In this document: piece by piece, positions 28,391 to 36,030 of the stretch
Layout: each line of letters opens with the position of its first letter
How positions within the stretch are numbered: the first letter of the stretch is position 1
Origin: FEN-299 sp963727765
GTDB taxonomy: Bacteria; Acidobacteriota; Vicinamibacteria; Vicinamibacterales; Fen-181
Direction: 5' to 3'
Length of the DNA: 64,000 nt
Assembly (NCBI GenBank): GCA_963727765.1
Contig: CAVSGZ010000008.1
Span: 124,001-188,000, forward strand
Made by a program: the position numbers and the translations under genes
The notes under the pieces: generated by a model
Told to the model about the DNA's origin: nothing
Database searches by the model: none
The model's input: the letters and a program-made list of their open reading frames with translations, nothing else

Positions 28391-29440
28391 TTAGAAGAGG
28401 AAGTTGAACAGGTATCCGACGATGAGAATGCCGGCGCCGACGACGCCGATGAACGTCGCGATCAGCGTCGGCTTCAGCACGCGGCGCAGGATGACCGTTT
28501 CGGGAAGCGACAGCCCGATGACGGCCATCATGAACGCCAGGACCGTCCCCAGCGCGGCGCCCTTGCCGAGCAGCGCCTGGACCACCGGAATGATGCCCGC
28601 CGCGTTCGAGTACATCGGGATGCCGATGGCGACCGCCAGCGGCACGCTCCACCAGGCGCCCTTGCCCATGATCGACGCCATGAAGTTCTCCGGCACGTAG
28701 CCGTGAATGGCTGCGCCGACCGCGATGCCGGCGAGCACGTAGGGCCAGACCTTGCCCACGATCTCGATCATCGCCCGCCACCCGGCCTCGAGGCGCGCGG
28801 CCCAGTCGAGCCGCTCCTCGACCGGGCCCCGACCGGCCGACCGCGTCGTGAACACCCAATCCTCGACGTGGCGTTCGAGTCGCAGCCGCCCGATCGTCCA
28901 GCCGGAGACGATCGCGATGAGGACACCGGTTCCGGCGTAGATGGCGGCAACCCGCCAGCCGAACAGGCCGAAGAGCAGCACGAGGGCCACCTCGTTCACC
29001 ATCGGCGCCGAGACCAGGAACGAGAAGGTGACGCCGAGCGGGACGCCGGTGGTCACGAACCCGATGAAGAGCGGGACGGCCGAGCAGGAGCAGAACGGCG
29101 TGACGATGCCCAGCAGCGCCGCGAGCACGTTGCCCGCCGACTCGCTCCTGCCCGCCAGCGCCCGCCGCGTCCGCTCCGGCGTGAAGAACGAGCGGACGAT
29201 GCCGACGGCGAAAACGACCAGCACCAACAGCAGCAGGACCTTGGGCGCCTCGAAGACGAAGAACTCGACGGCCGAGGCGAGGCGCGAGCCGCGGCCAAGG
29301 CCGGCCACGCCGTAGGTCAGCCAGGTCGCCAGCCGCTGCAGCACGGCGTAGAGTCCGACCCAGAGCACCAGTGCGCCGGCGCAGGCGGTGAGGTAGACTC
29401 TCAGCCGGGCAGCGGAAGCTTCTGCAACGTCTTCAGTCAT
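28391..29440 (-). CDS. ArsP-like (DUF318/YraQ family) permease
   Basis: 349 residues with about eight to ten hydrophobic helices. The signature of the family, TPFCSCSAVPLFIGF, is in the first half, and its pseudo-repeat AVAIGIPMYSNAAGIIPVV in the second half. ArsP proteins export trivalent methylarsenicals, and the Cys pair in the FCSC motif is the likely arsenical ligand. Other DUF318 members act on other solutes, so methylarsenite export is an inference from the arsM and acr3 neighbours. It lies 18 nt downstream of acr3. Confidence 0.85.
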   Translation of the reverse strand: MTEDVAEASAARLRVYLTACAGALVLWVGLYAVLQRLATWLTYGVAGLGRGSRLASAVEFFVFEAPKVLLLLVLVVFAVGIVRSFFTPERTRRALAGRSESAGNVLAALLGIVTPFCSCSAVPLFIGFVTTGVPLGVTFSFLVSAPMVNEVALVLLFGLFGWRVAAIYAGTGVLIAIVSGWTIGRLRLERHVEDWVFTTRSAGRGPVEERLDWAARLEAGWRAMIEIVGKVWPYVLAGIAVGAAIHGYVPENFMASIMGKGAWWSVPLAVAIGIPMYSNAAGIIPVVQALLGKGAALGTVLAFMMAVIGLSLPETVILRRVLKPTLIATFIGVVGAGILIVGYLFNFLF

Positions 29441-29458
29441 CGCACCACACGACCCGTG

Positions 29459-30571
29459 TCAGGCGCCTGGCGCTGCTGCGGGTGCCGCTCTGAAATACCG
29501 TTTCTGAAACGCCAGCGCGACATTCACCAGCGTGATGAGTGCCGGGACTTCGACGAGCGGGCCGATGACGGCCGCGAACGCCGCGCCCGAGTGGATGCCG
29601 AACACGGCGACGGCCACCGCAATGGCCAGCTCGAAGTTGTTGCTGGCGGCCGTGAACGAGAGCGTGGCCGTCTTCGAGTAGTCGGCCCCGAGCCTGTGCC
29701 CCATGTAGAACGACACCATGAACATCACGACGAAATATATGAGCAGCGGAATCGCGATCCGGATGACGTCCATCGGGAGCTGGACGATGTACTCCCCCTT
29801 GAGCGAGAACATGACCACGATGGTAAACAGCAGCGCGACGAGCGTCAGCGGGCTGACCCTCGGGACGAACCGCGTCTCGTACCACTGCCGCCCGCGTGCA
29901 CGAACCAACGAGAACCGGGTGAGCATTCCGGCCAGGAACGGGATCCCCAGGTAGATGAAGACGCTCTTCGCGATCTCGCCGATCGAGACGTTGACCACAA
30001 CACCCTTCAGGCCGAACCACTCGGGGAGGACCGTGATGAAGACCCACGCGTAGACCGAGTAGAAGAGCACCTGGAACACCGAGTTGAACGCGACCAGGCC
30101 GGCGGCGTACTCGGTGTCGCCCTTCGCCAGCTCGTTCCAGACGATGACCATCGCGATGCAGCGCGCGAGGCCGATCATGATCAGCCCGACCATGTACTCG
30201 TGATTGGTGACCATCGCCGCCGGCGAGGCGCCCAGCGCTGTCGGCACCACGTGCAGGAAGATCACCGCCAGGACGAACATCAGGACCGGGCCGATCACCC
30301 AGTTCTGGACGAGCGAGAGGGCGAGGATCCTGGTGTTCCGGAAGACCTCTCCGAGCTCCTCGTAGCGGACCTTCGCGAGCGGCGGGTACATCATCACGAT
30401 CAGGCCGACGGCGATCGGGATGGAGGTCGTGCCGACCTGGAACGTCGTGATCACGCGGACGACGCCGGGGACGAAGTACCCGGTGCCCACGCCCACGGTC
30501 ATGGCGAGGAAGATCCAGAGCGTGAGGTACCGGTCGAGGAACGACAGGCGGGAGGCAACGTGTTCGGACAT
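29459..30571 (-). CDS. acr3: Arsenite efflux permease ACR3
   Basis: 370 residues, ten predicted membrane helices. The start at 30571 (after GGAGCCCTGAC) is preferred over an upstream start at 30655 that would lie inside arsC. Family features are NHEYMVGLIMIGLARCIAMVIVWN (shortened here: GLARCIAMV contains the conserved TM4 Cys), YMGHRLGADYSKT and SFTAASNNFELAIAV. ACR3 exports As(OH)3 or arsenite using the proton gradient. Its start lies 1 nt after the arsC stop, so the two are coupled: arsenate is reduced and the arsenite pumped out. Confidence 0.95.
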   Translation of the reverse strand: MSEHVASRLSFLDRYLTLWIFLAMTVGVGTGYFVPGVVRVITTFQVGTTSIPIAVGLIVMMYPPLAKVRYEELGEVFRNTRILALSLVQNWVIGPVLMFVLAVIFLHVVPTALGASPAAMVTNHEYMVGLIMIGLARCIAMVIVWNELAKGDTEYAAGLVAFNSVFQVLFYSVYAWVFITVLPEWFGLKGVVVNVSIGEIAKSVFIYLGIPFLAGMLTRFSLVRARGRQWYETRFVPRVSPLTLVALLFTIVVMFSLKGEYIVQLPMDVIRIAIPLLIYFVVMFMVSFYMGHRLGADYSKTATLSFTAASNNFELAIAVAVAVFGIHSGAAFAAVIGPLVEVPALITLVNVALAFQKRYFRAAPAAAPGA

Positions 30572-30572
30572 G

Positions 30573-30995
30573 TCAGGGCTCCAGTCTCGCAATCTTCCAC
30601 CCTCGTGATTCGAGCAGGGCCAGGACCCGGGCGCGTATCTGGTCACGAATCGCACGCACTTCGTCGATGGGTCGCCCCTTCGGGTCTGGCAGCGCCCAGT
30701 CGTCGCGCTCCACGCCCGGCACGTAGGGGCACTCCTCGCCGCAGCCCATCGTCACGAGCAGCGCCGCGCCGCGCGCGAGCTCGGCGGTGAGCAGGCGGGG
30801 GCGGGCCGACGCGAGGTCGATGCCGACCTCCCGCATCGCGTCGAGCACCTCGGGATGCACGCGCTCCGCCGGCCGGGTCCCCGCCGACAGGGCCTCGGCC
30901 TTCGCCGGGTCGGCGAGGGCGGAGAACCAGGCGGCCGCCATCTGCGAGCGGCCGGCATTGTGGAGACACGCGAAGACGACGATGGCTGGCGACAT
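30573..30995 (-). CDS. arsC: Arsenate reductase, thioredoxin-linked LMW-PTPase type
   Basis: 140 residues. The P-loop CLHNAGRSQMA starts with nucleophile Cys10, and the redox partners are Cys85 and Cys89 in VTMGCGEECPYVPG, followed by DWALPDPKG with the general acid Asp. This is the S. aureus pI258-type enzyme, which reduces As(V) to As(III) through a Cys10-Cys85-Cys89 disulfide cascade that thioredoxin resets; the mini-thioredoxin in the same operon may help. It starts 1 nt before the arsR stop ends, directly coupled to it. Confidence 0.95.
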   Translation of the reverse strand: MSPAIVVFACLHNAGRSQMAAAWFSALADPAKAEALSAGTRPAERVHPEVLDAMREVGIDLASARPRLLTAELARGAALLVTMGCGEECPYVPGVERDDWALPDPKGRPIDEVRAIRDQIRARVLALLESRGWKIARLEP

Positions 30996-31406
30996 TCAGG
31001 CCTCCGCTCGGAACCGGGCGCGGCCGCCCGAGGCGGACCACCCCCTGGCCCAGGACTTCGGCTCCTCGTGGCACTCGCCGGCCGCCCTGATGCGTTCCAG
31101 GTCGCGGATGTCGCCGCCGTAGTCCGCTTCGGCGGCGAGATGGGCGCGGACGGCCGCCAGCACCGCGCGGGCGAGCCGCGACTCCTGGTCAGACTGGCGG
31201 TAGAAGGTCCGCATCCCGTCGCGCCGGTCGAGGATCAGCCCGGAGGACTTGAGCAGCGCGAGATGCCTCGAAACGCTGGACTGCGGCTGGCGCAGGATGC
31301 GCTGGATGTCGCACACGCACAGCGGGCCCCGCGAGAGCAGGTTCAGGATGCGGAGCCGGGTGCGGTCGCCGAGCGCGCGGAAGAGCCGGGGTGGGGTGGC
31401 GATCAT
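30996..31406 (-). CDS. arsR: ArsR-family repressor, CxC type
   Basis: 136 residues from ATG 31406. An ATG at 31421 in the same frame lies inside the operator and is less likely. Winged-helix repressor with the As(III) site CVC in RGPLCVCDIQRIL, at the start of the DNA-recognition region as in plasmid R773 ArsR, then QPQSSVSRHLALLKSSGLIL and wing RRDGMRTFYR. The C-terminal tail is basic and holds one more Cys (AGECHEEP). First gene of arsR-arsC-acr3-permease-thioredoxin-radical SAM, all on the minus strand with 1-18 nt gaps. It should repress its own operon until As(III) or Sb(III) binds the CVC. Confidence 0.92.
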   Translation of the reverse strand: MIATPPRLFRALGDRTRLRILNLLSRGPLCVCDIQRILRQPQSSVSRHLALLKSSGLILDRRDGMRTFYRQSDQESRLARAVLAAVRAHLAAEADYGGDIRDLERIRAAGECHEEPKSWARGWSASGGRARFRAEA

Positions 31407-31417
31407 GGGTGAGCCTC

Positions 31418-31467
31418 TCATCCGAATATCCGGATGAAGTATAGGCGCCAGCCCCCGCCCGCGTCAA
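31418..31467 (-). promoter_or_regulatory. arsR-arsC-acr3 promoter with palindromic operator
   Basis: Minus strand: -35 TTGACG (31467-31462), 18 bp, -10 TATACT (31443-31438). Directly downstream of the -10 is the perfect inverted repeat TCATCCG-6 bp-CGGATGA (31418-31437), placed to block transcription. It differs from the operator of the second arsR, in line with the two repressors being of different types. Confidence 0.75.
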
Positions 31468-31482
31468 CCGGCCCGGGCGGGC

Positions 31483-31532
31483 GTGACACGGGCCGGACGG
31501 GAGGCGTATAGTATCCGAAGTTGTATAGACAA
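31483..31532 (+). promoter_or_regulatory. hutU promoter with HutC-type operator
   Basis: -35 GTGACA (31483-31488), 18 bp, -10 TATAGT (31507-31512), then TTGTATAGACAA at 31521-31532. This dyad (TTGT-ATAG-ACAA) matches known HutC sites, which read TTGTATATACAA-like, and sits over the expected transcription start. A HutC-family gene lies in the same operon. Urocanate, the substrate of HutU, is the usual inducer. Confidence 0.75.
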
Positions 31533-31553
31533 CATCACCGTTGGAGAACGAGC

Positions 31554-33269
31554 ATGAGCACGCCGACCACGACAGCCCAGGACCCGCGCTACGACGCGAC
31601 CAGGGTCGTCCGCGCCCCGCGCGGCCCCCAACGCACCTGCAAGAGCTGGCTGACCGAGGCCGCCTACCGGATGATCCAGAACAACCTGGACCCGGAGGTG
31701 GCCGAGAACCCCAAGGCCCTCGTCGTCTACGGCGGCATCGGACGCGCCGCCCGCAACTGGGAGGCCTTCGACGCGATTCTCGCCACGCTCCGCCGGCTCG
31801 ACGACACCCACACGCTGCTCATCCAGTCGGGCAAGCCGGTCGGCGTCTTCGAAACCCATCCCGATGCCCCGCGCGTGCTCATCGCCAACTCGAACCTGGT
31901 GCCAAAGTGGGCCACGTGGGAGCACTTCCACGAGCTCGATCGCAAGGGCCTGTTCATGTTCGGCCAGATGACCGCCGGGTCGTGGATCTACATCGGCAGC
32001 CAGGGAATCGTGCAGGGCACCTACGAGACGTTCGCCGAGGCGGGCCGGCAGCACTACCGCGGCAGCTGGAACGGCCGCTGGATCCTCACCGCGGGCCTCG
32101 GCGGCATGGGCGGCGCCCAGCCGCTGGCGGCCACCTTCGCCGGCGCCACCTCGCTCATCGTCGAATGCGACCCCGAACGGCTGGCCATGCGGCTCAGGAC
32201 GAAGTACCTCGACGAGCAGGCCGCCGATTTGGACGATGCGCTGGCGAGAGTGGAGAGGCACTGCGAGCGGAACGAGGCGGTGTCGGTCGGCCTGGTCGGC
32301 AACGCGGCCGACGTACTGCCCGAGATCGTGCGCCGCGCGAAGACCGGCGGTCTCCGCCCCGACCTCGTCACCGATCAGACCAGCGCGCACGACCTGGTGA
32401 ACGGCTACCTGCCGATCGGCTGGACGCTCGAGCGATGGCGGGCGGCGCAGGCCGACGCCTCGCAGCACCAGGCGCTCAAGGACGCGGCGGGCCGGAGCTG
32501 CGCGGTGCACGTCCGCGCGATGCTCGACTTCAAGACGATGGGGATCCCGGTCGTCGACTACGGCAACAACATTCGCCAGGCCGCGAAGGACTACGGCGTG
32601 GCTGACGCGTTCGCGTTCCCGGGCTTCGTCCCGGCCTACATCCGGCCGCTGTTCTGCGAAGGGAAGGGGCCGTTCCGCTGGGTGGCGCTCTCGGGCGACC
32701 CCGAGGACATCTTGAAGACCGACGCGAAGCTCAAGCAGTTGTTCCCGCACAACACGGGCGTGAACCGCTGGCTCGACATGGCCGAGGCGCGCATCTCGTT
32801 CCAGGGGCTGCCGGCGCGCATCTGCTGGCTGGGCCTGGGCGAGCGCCACGTCGCCGGCCTGGCCTTCAACCAGATGGTGCGCACTGGCGAGCTCAAGGCG
32901 CCGATCGTCATCGGGCGCGACCACCTCGACACCGGGTCGGTGGCCAGCCCGAACCGCGAAACCGAGGCGATGATGGACGGGTCCGACGCGGTGTCGGACT
33001 GGCCGTTCCTGAACGCCCTGCTCAACACGGCCGGCGGCGCGACCTGGGTCAGCATCCACCACGGAGGCGGCGTCGGCATGGGCTACGCCCAGCACGCCGG
33101 CCTCGTCATCGTCTGCGACGGGACCGAGGCGGCGGACCGGCGGATCACGCGCGTGCTGTGGAACGACCCGGCGACCGGCGTGATGCGGCATGCCGACGCG
33201 GGCTACGAGCTGGCGCGGCAGACGGCCGAGGCGGCCGGCCTCGACCTGCCGATGCTGGGGAAGCGGTAA
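31554..33269 (+). CDS. hutU: Urocanate hydratase
   Basis: 571 residues, slightly longer than the usual ~555. The ATG at 31554 follows GGAGAACGAGC. The enzyme converts urocanate to imidazolonepropionate in histidine breakdown and uses tightly bound NAD+ as an electrophile. Family hallmarks: QNNLDPEVAENPKALVVYGG near the N-terminus, GRWILTAGLGGMGGAQP (NAD-binding Gly-rich loop), TDQTSAHDLVNGYLP, IRPLFCEGKGPFRWVALSGD (the conserved Cys in FCEGKGPFRW) and HHGGGVGMGYAQHAG near the end. Only hutU and hutC are here; hutH, hutI and the formiminoglutamate genes must be elsewhere. Confidence 0.97.
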   Translation: MSTPTTTAQDPRYDATRVVRAPRGPQRTCKSWLTEAAYRMIQNNLDPEVAENPKALVVYGGIGRAARNWEAFDAILATLRRLDDTHTLLIQSGKPVGVFETHPDAPRVLIANSNLVPKWATWEHFHELDRKGLFMFGQMTAGSWIYIGSQGIVQGTYETFAEAGRQHYRGSWNGRWILTAGLGGMGGAQPLAATFAGATSLIVECDPERLAMRLRTKYLDEQAADLDDALARVERHCERNEAVSVGLVGNAADVLPEIVRRAKTGGLRPDLVTDQTSAHDLVNGYLPIGWTLERWRAAQADASQHQALKDAAGRSCAVHVRAMLDFKTMGIPVVDYGNNIRQAAKDYGVADAFAFPGFVPAYIRPLFCEGKGPFRWVALSGDPEDILKTDAKLKQLFPHNTGVNRWLDMAEARISFQGLPARICWLGLGERHVAGLAFNQMVRTGELKAPIVIGRDHLDTGSVASPNRETEAMMDGSDAVSDWPFLNALLNTAGGATWVSIHHGGGVGMGYAQHAGLVIVCDGTEAADRRITRVLWNDPATGVMRHADAGYELARQTAEAAGLDLPMLGKR

Positions 33270-33270
33270 G

Positions 33271-34050
33271 GTGTCCGCGACACCGAGACGGCGTCAGACG
33301 GACGACCGCCCGCGTGGCCGGACGGCGAAGGCACCCGTGAGCTACAAGGCCGTCAAGGAGTACGTCCGCGACCGCATTCGCCGCGGGACCTGGCGGCCGG
33401 GCGCGCGCGTCGCGTCCGAGCACGACCTGGTGGCGGCGCTCGGCGTCTCGCGGATGACGGTCAACCGCGCGCTGCGCGAACTGGCCGCGGGCGGCGAGGT
33501 GGTCCGCTTCGTCGGCATCGGCACGTTCGTCGCCGAGGAGAAGCCGCAATCGGCGCTGCTCCGCGTGGCCAGCGTGGCGGACGAGATCAGGGGGCGCGGA
33601 CACGACTACGCCTGCGACGTGGCCCGCGTGAGGCGGGAGCGCGCAGCCGCCGATGTCGCGGCCGCGCTCTGCCTGCGCCCGGGAGACACGGTCTATCACT
33701 CCGTCTGCGTCCATCGCGAGAACGGCGTGCCGATCCAGCTCGAGGATCGCTACGTCAACCCGGCCGCGGCGCCGGGCTTCGCCGGCCAGGACTTCACGCG
33801 CGTGCCGCCGGCGGAATACCTGCTCAGGACCGTCCCGCTCGACGAGGTGGAACACATCGTGGACGCGGTGATCCCGGGGAGGGAAGAGGCGAGGCTCCTG
33901 GAGATCCGTGCGGGCGTCCCGTGCCTCGTGCTGACACGGCGCACCTGGTCGGGCCGGACGCCGGTCACCTGGGTGCGGTGCATCCACCCCGGCCCGCGCT
34001 ACCGCCTCGGTGCGCGCTTCAAGGCACACGACGCACACACGTTCGCGTAA
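33271..34050 (+). CDS. hutC: GntR-family (HutC subfamily) histidine-utilisation repressor
   Basis: 259 residues; the GTG at 33271 is 1 nt after the hutU stop. The N-terminal winged-helix domain contains KEYVRDRIRRGTWRPGARVA, SEHDLVAALGVSRMTVNRAL and the wing VVRFVGIGTFVAEE. A UTRA effector domain follows (about residues 105-250) with DYACDVARVRRE, GDTVYHSVCVHRENGVPIQL, and the C-terminal TRRTWSGRTPVTWVRCIHPG. The N-terminal tail (~30 residues) is Arg-rich. HutC represses hut genes until urocanate binds; the TTGTATAGACAA site before hutU is the likely target, giving autoregulation. Confidence 0.92.
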   Translation: MSATPRRRQTDDRPRGRTAKAPVSYKAVKEYVRDRIRRGTWRPGARVASEHDLVAALGVSRMTVNRALRELAAGGEVVRFVGIGTFVAEEKPQSALLRVASVADEIRGRGHDYACDVARVRRERAAADVAAALCLRPGDTVYHSVCVHRENGVPIQLEDRYVNPAAAPGFAGQDFTRVPPAEYLLRTVPLDEVEHIVDAVIPGREEARLLEIRAGVPCLVLTRRTWSGRTPVTWVRCIHPGPRYRLGARFKAHDAHTFA

Positions 34051-34075
34051 GATTCACCAAAGAAGGAGAACGACC

Positions 34076-34570
34076 ATGCGCTCACGACTCATCGCGGCGT
34101 TTCTGGTGGCCGCTGTGCTCGGCATCGGCGGCTGCGGTGGCCAGGCGCCCTCACAGGAGTTCGGCAAGCAGGATGTCGACCAGGTCAAGCAGATGATCCA
34201 GGGGTTCGTGGCCGCGTACAACGCCAAGGACGTCGAGAAGATCGGGACGTTCTTCTCGGCCAACGCCGCGCTGATGCCGCCCAACGGGAGCACGCTGCGC
34301 GGGGTCGACATGGTGAAGGGGTACTACGAAGGGCGGGTGAAGGACCAGGGAGCGACCGACCTTCAGATCGAGCCGCTCTCGATCGACGGGCACGGCCCCA
34401 TTGGATTCGTGGCCGGCACGTTCAGCCTGAACCTGAAGGGCGCGGACGGCTCCAAGAACCAGCACGACCGCGGCAAGGTCCTCTGGATCATCCACAAGTA
34501 CGCGGGCCAGTGGAAATTCGAGTGGCAGATCATGAGCAGCGACCTGCCACCGGTCCCGTCGGCGCAGTGA
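34076..34570 (+). CDS. Small lipoprotein with SnoaL/DUF4440-like domain
   Basis: 164 residues from ATG 34076 (GAAGGAG upstream). The lipoprotein signal MRSRLIAAFLVAAVLGIGGC puts Cys at position 20. The rest is a NTF2/SnoaL-like cone: VDQVKQMIQGFVAAYNAKDV, FFSANAALMPPNGSTLRG, YYEGRVKDQGATDLQIEP. It is similar in build to the first domain of the lipoprotein at 11708 (both have ALMPPN/VLPPN-like segments), suggesting paralogues. Anchored in the outer or inner membrane facing the periplasm. No function is established. Confidence 0.75.
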   Translation: MRSRLIAAFLVAAVLGIGGCGGQAPSQEFGKQDVDQVKQMIQGFVAAYNAKDVEKIGTFFSANAALMPPNGSTLRGVDMVKGYYEGRVKDQGATDLQIEPLSIDGHGPIGFVAGTFSLNLKGADGSKNQHDRGKVLWIIHKYAGQWKFEWQIMSSDLPPVPSAQ

Positions 34571-34765
34571 CGAGAGGACGGGAGAGGGGATCGGGGGTCG
34601 GGGATCAGGGACGCGCGGCGACCATCAGGACTGCGACCGGCAGAAGCAGTTGACGGCGCGCATTCAGTCAGAGGGCACCGATCGCGCTCGTCGGTGGGCG
34701 TTCATGTACCTTTCGCCGGTCCGCCGCAAGCTCGTTACCGCTGGTTGCGAGCATGAAGCGTTACA

Positions 34766-34809
34766 ACGTCATAGCGTATTGACGCCATAGCGCTTAACCG
34801 GGCTATCCT
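34766..34809 (+). promoter_or_regulatory. Toxin-antitoxin promoter with direct-repeat operator
   Basis: Two 11-bp direct repeats, ACGTCATAGCG (34766) and ACGCCATAGCG (34782), differ at one position and lie 16 bp apart. They surround a -35-like TTGACG (34779-34784), with a -10-like TATCCT (34804-34809) after a 19-bp gap. Ribbon-helix-helix antitoxins bind such repeats to repress their own operon. Confidence 0.5.
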
Positions 34810-34819
34810 GGTTGCACGG

Positions 34820-35046
34820 GTGACTCCAGGCGTGCGACTGTCTACCTCAACGCCGACCTGCACCGCGCGCTGCGCGTCAAGGCCGCCGAGACCGACCAGA
34901 GCCTGTCCGAGCTGGTCAACGCCGCCGTCAGGCAGAGCCTGCTCGAAGATGTCGAGGACCTGGCCGCTTTCAACGAACGGGCGCGTGAGCCGAACCTCGA
35001 CTTCGAGACGATGATCAAGGACCTGAAGCGGCGTGGCAAGCTATAG
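34820..35046 (+). CDS. Ribbon-helix-helix antitoxin, start region damaged
   Basis: About 75 residues. From 34828 the frame reads RRATVYLNADLHRALRVKAA, ETDQSLSELVNAAVRQSLLE and ends RRGKL at 35046: a CopG/RHH-type DNA-binding beta strand plus two helices, followed by an acidic toxin-binding tail. In this frame there is no ATG, GTG or TTG between an in-frame stop at 34795 and the conserved part. A GTG at 34820 would fit if one base is missing between 34822 and 34828. Either the start is lost to a sequencing error or the antitoxin is genuinely broken. It overlaps the toxin start by 14 nt. Confidence 0.65.
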
Positions 35047-35290
35047 CCTTCTGATCAAACCGTCGGCCGCGAAGGAACTCGAAGCCCTGCCTGGCAAGGA
35101 ACGTAGGCAACTTGTCGCTCGAATCAGCCAACTCGCTCTCGATGCCCGCCCGCCAGGTTCTGAGAAGCTGTCCGGCGAAGAGAAGTACCGTCTCCGCCAG
35201 GGCAACTACCGCATCGTGTATTCCATCGACGACGCCGACTCCTGTGTCGTGGTTGTGAAGATCGGGCATCGCTGCGACGTGTGTCGTTGA
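35033..35290 (+). CDS. RelE/ParE-family toxin
   Basis: 85 residues; GTG start at 35033 inside the antitoxin's last codons. The pattern matches RelE: YSLLIKPSAAKELEALPGKERRQ (helix pair), GSEKLSGEEKYRLRQGNYRI with the basic active-site strand, VYSIDDADSCVVVVKIGHR at the end. RelE toxins cut mRNA in the ribosome, ParE toxins hit gyrase; the short length and RLRQGNYRIVY segment favour RelE. Partner is the RHH protein just upstream. Confidence 0.85.
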   Translation: MASYSLLIKPSAAKELEALPGKERRQLVARISQLALDARPPGSEKLSGEEKYRLRQGNYRIVYSIDDADSCVVVVKIGHRCDVCR

Positions 35291-35373
35291 TGTGTCCGGC
35301 GGTCCGTGAGCGCTCGCAGCGGGCGGCGCTCCGCGGTAGACTGATCCCCGTCACGCCCCCGGAAAGGCCCGTC

Positions 35374-36030
35374 ATGCTTGCCCGAAGGTCCTCTTGGCTC
35401 ACGATGATCGTGGTCGGCGTGGTCGTCTTCTCGGGCGCGCTCTCGGCCCAGGAGCCGGCCCCCATCAAGCTGCCCGCGCCGAAGGTGGCCGGCGGCATGC
35501 CGCTGATGCAGGCGCTCAAGGCCCGTCACTCCGAGCGGGAGTTCGGCGCGCAGAAGCTCCCTCCACAGGTGTTGTCCGACCTGCTGTGGGCGGCGTGGGG
35601 AATCAACCGGCCGGATGGCCACCGCACCGCGCCCTCGGCCAGCAACAAGCAGGAGATCGAGATCTACGTCGCGCTGCCAGACGGCGCCTACGTGTGGGAC
35701 GCGAAGACCAACACGCTGAACCCCGTGGCGGCAGGCGACCTGCGCGGTGCCACGGGCACTCAGCCGTTCGTGGCGACGGCCGCGCTGAACCTCGTCTACG
35801 TGGCGGACATGAGCAAGGCGGGGCGGCCGGCGACCGACCCACAGCAGGCCATCAACGTCGGCGCCGACGCCGGCGTGATCGTGCAGGGCGTCTACCTGTT
35901 CTGCGCGTCCGAGGGGCTGGTCTCCGTGGTGCGCGCGTCGGTGCCGAAGGACGCGCTGGCCAAGGCGCTGAAGCTGCGCGACACGCAGCTCATCGTCCTG
36001 GCGCAGTCGGTGGGGTACCCGAAGAAATGA
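35374..36030 (+). CDS. Exported nitroreductase-family protein
   Basis: 218 residues from ATG 35374 (GGAAAGG upstream). An N-terminal signal peptide or anchor (TMIVVGVVVFSGALSAQEP) is followed by a nitroreductase/SagB-like FMN domain: KARHSEREFGAQKLPPQVLS (RxSxR phosphate-binding segment), APSASNKQEIEIYVA, and near the end VGADAGVIVQGVYLFCASEG. The export signal is unusual, because most nitroreductases are cytosolic; an exported flavoprotein would need folded (Tat) or periplasmic flavin loading, and no twin-Arg-x-Phe motif is clear (ARRSSWLTM has RR). Substrate unknown. Its end overlaps the convergent M28 gene by 41 bp. Confidence 0.78.
   Translation: MLARRSSWLTMIVVGVVVFSGALSAQEPAPIKLPAPKVAGGMPLMQALKARHSEREFGAQKLPPQVLSDLLWAAWGINRPDGHRTAPSASNKQEIEIYVALPDGAYVWDAKTNTLNPVAAGDLRGATGTQPFVATAALNLVYVADMSKAGRPATDPQQAINVGADAGVIVQGVYLFCASEGLVSVVRASVPKDALAKALKLRDTQLIVLAQSVGYPKK

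Noticed and set aside
28703..30790. A 695-codon open frame on the plus strand across the arsenic operon
   Set aside because: It is antisense to acr3 and the ArsP-like permease, has composition rich in Arg, Asp, Glu and His from reversed codons of membrane proteins, and shows no domain.
31483..31488. GTGACA before hutU as part of the 11-bp repeat family
   Set aside because: Only one copy, no 11-bp partner; it fits a -35 box better.
34571..34765. Possible gene remnant between the lipoprotein and the toxin-antitoxin pair
   Set aside because: No frame with recognisable content; treated as intergenic DNA.
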